From: Aldrovandia affinis
Taxonomy: Eukaryota > Chordata > Actinopteri > Notacanthiformes > Halosauridae
Assembly (NCBI GenBank): GCA_029706075.1
Contig: JAINUG010000147.1
Location: 740,501-804,500, forward strand
Reading direction: 5' to 3'
Length of the DNA: 64,000 nt
Within the stretch, counting starts at the first letter, position 1; each line of letters starts with the position of its first letter. The position numbers and the translations under genes were made by a program. Under the pieces are notes generated by a model. The model was given only the letters and a program-made list of their open reading frames with translations. It ran no database searches and was not told where the DNA came from. Positions 58,746-64,000 of the stretch are shown here, in pieces.

Positions 58746-60745
58746 ACATTAATTAACTGCCATGATGCCTTTGATTTATTAGTTGATATTTTGCTCTAGT
58801 CAGCTCAGCACATAAGCTATTTTTCATGCAAAAATTGTTTGGGGTGGCCTCTGTGGGCAGACTTTTATTTTATTTGTTGTTTGGTCGTCACCATTTCCCC
58901 AGAGCGATACAGCCCAGCCGTTACCAGTTAAGGGTTAGCTACCAAGCATACTGGTGACTCATGAATTACATCTTGCTCATCTTGTAATAAACGTTGGCCT
59001 TTTTTAAACTGAGTTTAAACCTATTTTTGTAATTTATTTGATAGCTGCAAGGGGATATCCTGAGGTCGTTATAGAGTTTCCCTTCAGCTCATAATTTAAT
59101 TGGTGGCATAATCCCCAGGTGCCCACATGGGGGTGCTACATAATGAACAGATCACGGAGGAAGAGAAAGGTGAAACGGAAGCAGGTTTCCCTTTTCCCCC
59201 ACTCCTGCCCTTCACTCTCAATTTAATGTTCTCCTTTCTCTACGCATGCAGATAAACAAACGCATGCTCAGACACACAGAGGTTAAACATCGTCATACAT
59301 GTCCATTCATTCTTTAGTTCCACCTGTCAGCCTGTACTATGAGCGTGTCCAGAATGATTACATTTCTATGCTCCACTGCCAAGGGCCCCCACAGGCAACA
59401 CTAAACTGAACTAAACACCAAAAACATGCGGTGAACATTAACCGAGACAGGGAACACACACATATATCACTGGTAGCCCTCTTAAAACAGGGAAAAGGCA
59501 AAGGGAAAACTTCCCTGAGGATGACCGCTATGCTGACAGATTTGGAGGTGCTGGAATTTCCATGAAAGCCCTCTGATAGACGTTCTTGACTTGAGCTGGC
59601 TTTAAACTCTGGTCACCTTTCACACTAAATTTAGTTGTTGTGTTTCCTAGTAGTCAGTAGCTAGCTAGCTAAACTAACACAATTTTTGTGTTGGTCCAGC
59701 TGACATAAGAACCATCCTCAAAAGTCAGGTGCAGAAAAGAAAAGTACGTTTAAAACGTCATTTTAATTCTTTACCTGCCCGCCCAGTAACTATCGAATTG
59801 CGTATCCCAAACAAGATGGTCGACACAACGTCCTGTGCGTGGCATGGGTCTGCCGCGAAAGACGACAAAGTAGGTATTAACAGGAAAGCTTGTTTCAGGA
59901 GTGTGTGAAGCACTGAATGTGGACCGGTCTGAGGTTCGTCGCAATGATATTTTGCTGTTTGTTTTAAGAATGTTATTTTTACAATGTGTTTGTTGATGGG
60001 TGTTTATTTTAAATGCGCACTTTAAACGAGGGCAATGCTGATGCTCCATGATTTAATTTATTGGTGCACTGGTGATGCTTACTGTTGCCTTGTGTAGGCG
60101 GTATGTTCGATGCTCTTTTCAGAAGAGTATAATGTATAATGCATATGTCTAATTTACGGGTTGCTCGCTCTACTTTAAGGAGCGTGCGTGATGAGTGATA
60201 TGACTTGGCGGCTATTCCTTTACTGACTGAGTTTATTCGGCCAGGAGTTGCGGGTATGTTACTGCAGTAATTTAAGAAATGTTTTTATTTCATTAGTGTT
60301 CATTAATTTGTCAATTTAAGTATTCTCACTTAATTTCTAGTTTTTTATAATAGTAAGGGTTGTTCATGTTAAATGGCATTCTTATTGTGTAATGTGTTTC
60401 TTATATTTTGCTTTGGTAGAAACAAGTGCTGCTGTTGTAGTTGGGTTGTTCACTTTGCGATCTTTGCACAGACTTTAAGACATGATGTCCCTATTTATAT
60501 AACAGGTTGCACTGTGCGCTTAACGACCTAAGGATTTATGTATTCATCTATACCAACCTGCTGCTACGGTTAAGAGATTTTGCATTACTGCAGTTTGATA
60601 GCAGTCAAGCTTTTAACATTTTAATCTATACATCTATAGGCTACTACGCATTTGTTAATAAAGCTATTACTCTATTTTGCTATACTGACAGGTGGCATTA
60701 TCATTTGGGGAGGGGACCTGCATAAAACCTGTAGGGCATTCTTTT
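58746..60745. other. no recognised element
   Basis: About 2 kb with no exon, RNA gene or terminal repeats that I can support. Short open frames have no resemblance I recognise. Confidence 0.5.
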
Positions 60746-60749
60746 CATT

Positions 60750-61145
60750 TTATTTTGTTGCCAATTTAACACCGTCGACCTCAACACTTTTCATTCGATT
60801 CTGATCATTAGCAGCCATCTCTAAATCATGGATTTTATTTGCATACTTCACAATCTGAGACTGAATGTCTTTCAGAGTTTTATCAATAGGTTGCAGTTTA
60901 GAATATAATGCATTTGAGATCTCCTAACCGACAATCACTCTTATGTTGGCAATAAATTGAACAAGATCTTGCTTGGCATATTGTTTGCTACGGGTATTGT
61001 CTGCCATCTCATAGTCTAGTGTCTGTAACCGCGAGATGATGCAGATTTTTAATCCACTGCCTAAAGTAGTGCCCTTTGCATTTCCTCTGATCTCTACAGC
61101 TATTTTTCTTGCTATGCACTGTAAACCTATAAGCTCCTTCACCAA
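60750..61145 (-). pseudogene. possible LINE ORF1-like coiled-coil remnant
   Basis: The minus-strand frame reads MADNTRSKQYAKQDLVQFIA, one TAG near 60925-60932, then ALYSKLQPIDKTLKDIQSQI and VKYANKIHDLEMAANDQNR before a TAA at 60750. Heptad-spaced Leu/Ile/Val residues suggest a coiled coil, and the charged N-terminus is reminiscent of L1-type ORF1 proteins. The assignment is inference; it could also be a remnant of another gene. Confidence 0.4.
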
Positions 61146-62811
61146 TATTTACTTTTGGATGTAATCCTTTATAGTCTTTCATAATGGGATTCTTATGTTT
61201 TTTCAGAAAAAATGTATTTTTCAGTATAGTAGCCTACTTATTGTGCATTTAGTGGGTTTAACTTCAGTTGTTTGAGTCATCTTTGTGTGAAGGGACAGGA
61301 GAAATCTAGGCTATCCAAAATGTATAGATTGCTATTTCACCACTATTAATTATGGTTATAGTAAACACTAATGATGGAATATTGATTCATTTCAGTTAAA
61401 TAATTCATCTTAAATGGCGCTTAGTTTTGTATCGTAGGCGAAACGTCAGGAGGCTGAACATTAGTGATGTTGGAGAAATGAATGTGAGAATGCTTTATTG
61501 AGAAGGCAAATCTTTTTGTGCTATCTATGCTCCATATTCATGGATTTTACTAAAGTTGACCATCCAGTCTGGCAATCTTGGTGGGGATAAAACAGCAAAA
61601 GCTTGATTATTCTCACCAAAACTACTTCATTTAGGACCTTAAAATAATTGTACAAATGTTTTAAGTCATAAAAAAATGTTTTACATAAATTTATGTTTTT
61701 TGTGATTTGCAGCTGTGAAGACTACCTAATCTGCTGTTAAGACTCTACCTAATCTAAGTTTTACAATTAAATATTGTAATTTAAGTAGGTACCTTTCATT
61801 GTAAACATTTTTGCATCTATCGATCTTCTAATGCAACAGTGTTTATCAACTTCGAGTGTAAAATTGCAAAATAATGATTTTTCATAGTTCAAAAACCTGA
61901 TGTGCTAGGCAGAAACTAATGCCAGATTTGGATTCAGCACCCAAAAGTTAGCTAGAATCCGATGAAAAACCCCATGCAAGAAAAATTGTGTTATGTAACG
62001 TCCACAAAGGGCCAAGCTTTAACAGAAAAGTACTGCTTTTATTTGGTTCACAGCGGTCTGACAAACCATATGGTCAGACCCAGGTGAAATGCAGTGTGTG
62101 AAAGTGAATCTGCTACCTTCAGAATATGAACATACATCCACACCATCTGAGGTGATGGGCTATATCTACAGTCCCTGGGCTCCAAATGCACCCCTCAGAT
62201 GACAGGATGCGATGTCCAGAATAGCCAAGAATCAACACAATGGCCCCTTGAGTTAAGCCCAGGCTCCTCACCCCTGCACACCCGTAACCAGGGATGACTG
62301 TGCACCCAATTTTAACTGCTGTTCCCAGAAGAATTTGCCAACTTACACATGAATCACTTACTACAGGAGGATTAGGCTTATACTGCTGACTGATGGCAGG
62401 AGGTCAAGTTTAGCCTGCTCACTTAGTGCAGAGGGTGGGGTTTAACTCGCTAACTGACTACAAGGGGTGAAGTTGAGCCTGCTCACTGATGTTGGGGAAG
62501 AGTGGGTTGGAAAGCGGTTTGAAAGGCAGAAAGGAAAATCGGCCACATTGAGTGCCATCACAAACAGAGGACAGCGATGATGTGCCCGAGGGGCAGAGGG
62601 AAGAGACAGGAAGGATGCGACTCTCCCGCTCTCTTTCCCAATGGCCTTTATGCCTCATCTTAAAGTGGGATATTGACAATGATCTCACCGACTGTTGTAT
62701 CAGTGTAGAAGCCCAACTGGGAAAACACTCTCCCAGAAAGCTGGATTGTAAGGGCCAGGGAGGAAAAACATGGTAATTAGGTGATGCTGGTTTGAACAAT
62801 TTCTAAATTAT
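61146..62811. other. no recognised element
   Basis: AT-rich single-copy-looking sequence. I see no splice-supported exon on either strand and no terminal repeats. Confidence 0.5.
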
Positions 62812-62935
62812 TTATCTGTTCAGAAGACACCCTTATACAGTGCAACTCAAGGACACAGAAGTACCACTGCAGATTTGAACCTGAACTATATTCACAAGTC
62901 AGGCAGCCTAACCAATATGCCAGACTGCTGATGCA
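62812..62935 (-). repeat. SINE family A-like, old copy
   Basis: On the minus strand: CAGTCTGGCATATTGGTTAG (A-box region), AGGTTCAAATCTGCAGTGG (B-box region) and a CTGTATAAGGGTGTCTTCTG tail equivalent to the AAGAGCGTCTGCT tail of family A. Confidence 0.6.
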
Positions 62936-63897
62936 ACACTACCCCAAAACTGACACCATTTCAATTTCGTTTAGCCTTTTACGCTTCATTCCAAAGTTGT
63001 AATATGCCTCCTTCATGGCATTTAACTTGCAGTTATGTGACCCATTTTTGTATGTCGTAGTGACTCACAGCCAACTGTGATATTTTCGGTGAGTGGATCA
63101 ATCCAACCAGAGAGGTCGAGGTTTCGCTCGCCCACGTCACCCACCCAACAGGAGAAGTGACCACAAGGTTATCTATTTGTCATTAAATCTAGTATGGCAG
63201 CAAATAATAATGTGACATTTGGCGCCAAGACAACTTTGTTCAGACTCAAATAATGAGATGTTATGGTGTAGGACAGTGTCGATACCATAGGGGTTCTCTG
63301 AAAACACTGTTATAGGGGCCCTTCCCCATCATGTTGATTTTGCAGCACCACCTTGTTAAATTTCTCAATTAAATTTTCCTGTGAAAATGGCCCCAAAGGG
63401 GCTCAATGTGAATTTCTCCAGTTTTGAGGGCACATTGGGTCCTGTCCCTCATTTCTATGATGCACCACCACATAACAAAATCCTAGGAAGACCCCTGTAA
63501 TTTATATTTTCTGCACACTTTCTGTATTGAGTCATTTTAAGACTCCGGGGCCCAGGAGTGCCCATTGCATGTTCGTTCCCTGTCGTTCCCTGCTGTCAGG
63601 AAACACGCGAGGAGGCTCACTGGGATTAGCAGTAATACCTACACTTGCCTCCTTTGAGGCACACATCCCAGCCAGTGCCACCCAGGAGAGAGTGGAATAG
63701 GCCCTTACGGCCATGTGCCGTATCCTCTTGGATTTGGAAATTAGAAGTGTGTTTTATTTTTATTATTATTGGTGTACCCGCTAGCGCCTGCTAGCGCATG
63801 TACCCACAACGTACGAGTGTCGTTCAGTGTGTAGTAGTGTATAGTAGTCTATAGTCTATAGTAAGTCCATGTGCGACTTCATGTGTCAACAGTCAAA

Positions 63898-64000
63898 ATG
63901 GCGGAGGATAAACAGGAAGACAAAGAAGTGGTCACAGAAATTGAAATCGGACTACTGTGCCAAGTGGCCCTGCATCAGGAAATCGCAAAAATAAATTTAC
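63898..64000 (+). CDS. unidentified open reading frame, 5' part, cut by window end
   Basis: ATG in a strong initiation context (TCAAAATGGCGG) opens 34 codons, MAEDKQEDKEVVTEIEIGLL and then CQVALHQEIAKINL, still open at the right edge. Two in-frame ATGs lie just upstream (63869 and 63881), after an in-frame TAG. The composition is charged and non-repetitive. I do not recognise the family. It could be the first exon of a neighbouring gene divergent from iqsec3, or the start of a DNA-transposon ORF. The sequence before it (GCTAGCGCCTGCTAGCGC, and TATAG repeats at 63837-63862) does not resemble a classified element. Confidence 0.35.
   Translation, partial: MAEDKQEDKEVVTEIEIGLLCQVALHQEIAKINL

Noticed and set aside
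1-64000. CRISPR array, bacterial operon or endogenous retrovirus
   Set aside because: No regularly spaced repeats with unique spacers, no ribosome-binding-site organisation, and no paired LTRs or gag-pol-env order were seen.

Overview
The window looks like intron-dominated genomic DNA from a ray-finned (probably teleost) fish. The evidence is one vertebrate gene with widely spaced exons and canonical GT/AG splice sites, many tRNA-derived SINEs carrying the fish-type tail GTAAGTCGCTCTGGATAAGA (and variants), L2-like and CR1-like LINE debris, Tc1-like transposons, hAT MITEs and long CA/GA microsatellites. Nothing bacterial or viral was recognised. The species cannot be fixed from sequence alone.

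The only host gene I can support is iqsec3 (IQ motif and SEC7 domain protein 3, a synaptic ARF-GEF), on the minus strand. Three consecutive coding exons are visible. A 78-nt exon (52462-52539) is followed by a 41.8-kb intron, a 259-nt exon (10370-10628), a 9.6-kb intron, and a long exon that runs off the left edge (1-766) and carries the IQ motif. The splice phases agree across both introns. The joined peptide matches the IQSEC3 order: TVLHQFCCPA, then SDYELSLDLKNKQ, then EMLEHKYGG with the IQ motif, then [11 protein letters not shown]. The long exon has one reading-frame break near 337-341. The first exon(s) must lie right of the window, and the SEC7 and PH exons left of it.

The rest is repeat-laden intron and upstream sequence. 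2-9 kb: SINE fragments and an older interspersed repeat split by a 280-bp hAT MITE. 12-21 kb: more SINEs and TG-rich tracts. 22-31 kb: microsatellites, a foldback, a 1.2-kb Tc1-like transposon and a 5S-rRNA-derived SINE. 33-46 kb: Tc1 remnants, a 531-bp hAT derivative and a pyrimidine-rich tract. 46-52 kb: two tRNA-Glu-like SINEs and a palindromic MITE. 54-64 kb: a hAT MITE, CR1-like and L2-like LINE fragments, a 33-bp minisatellite, an ORF1-like coiled-coil remnant, and at the right edge an open plus-strand reading frame with a strong start context that I cannot identify.

No clearly new functional system was found. The best leads are the iqsec3 frame break, the unidentified ORF at the right edge, the minisatellite open on both strands, and the high-copy tRNA-Glu-like SINE family with clean target-site duplications.
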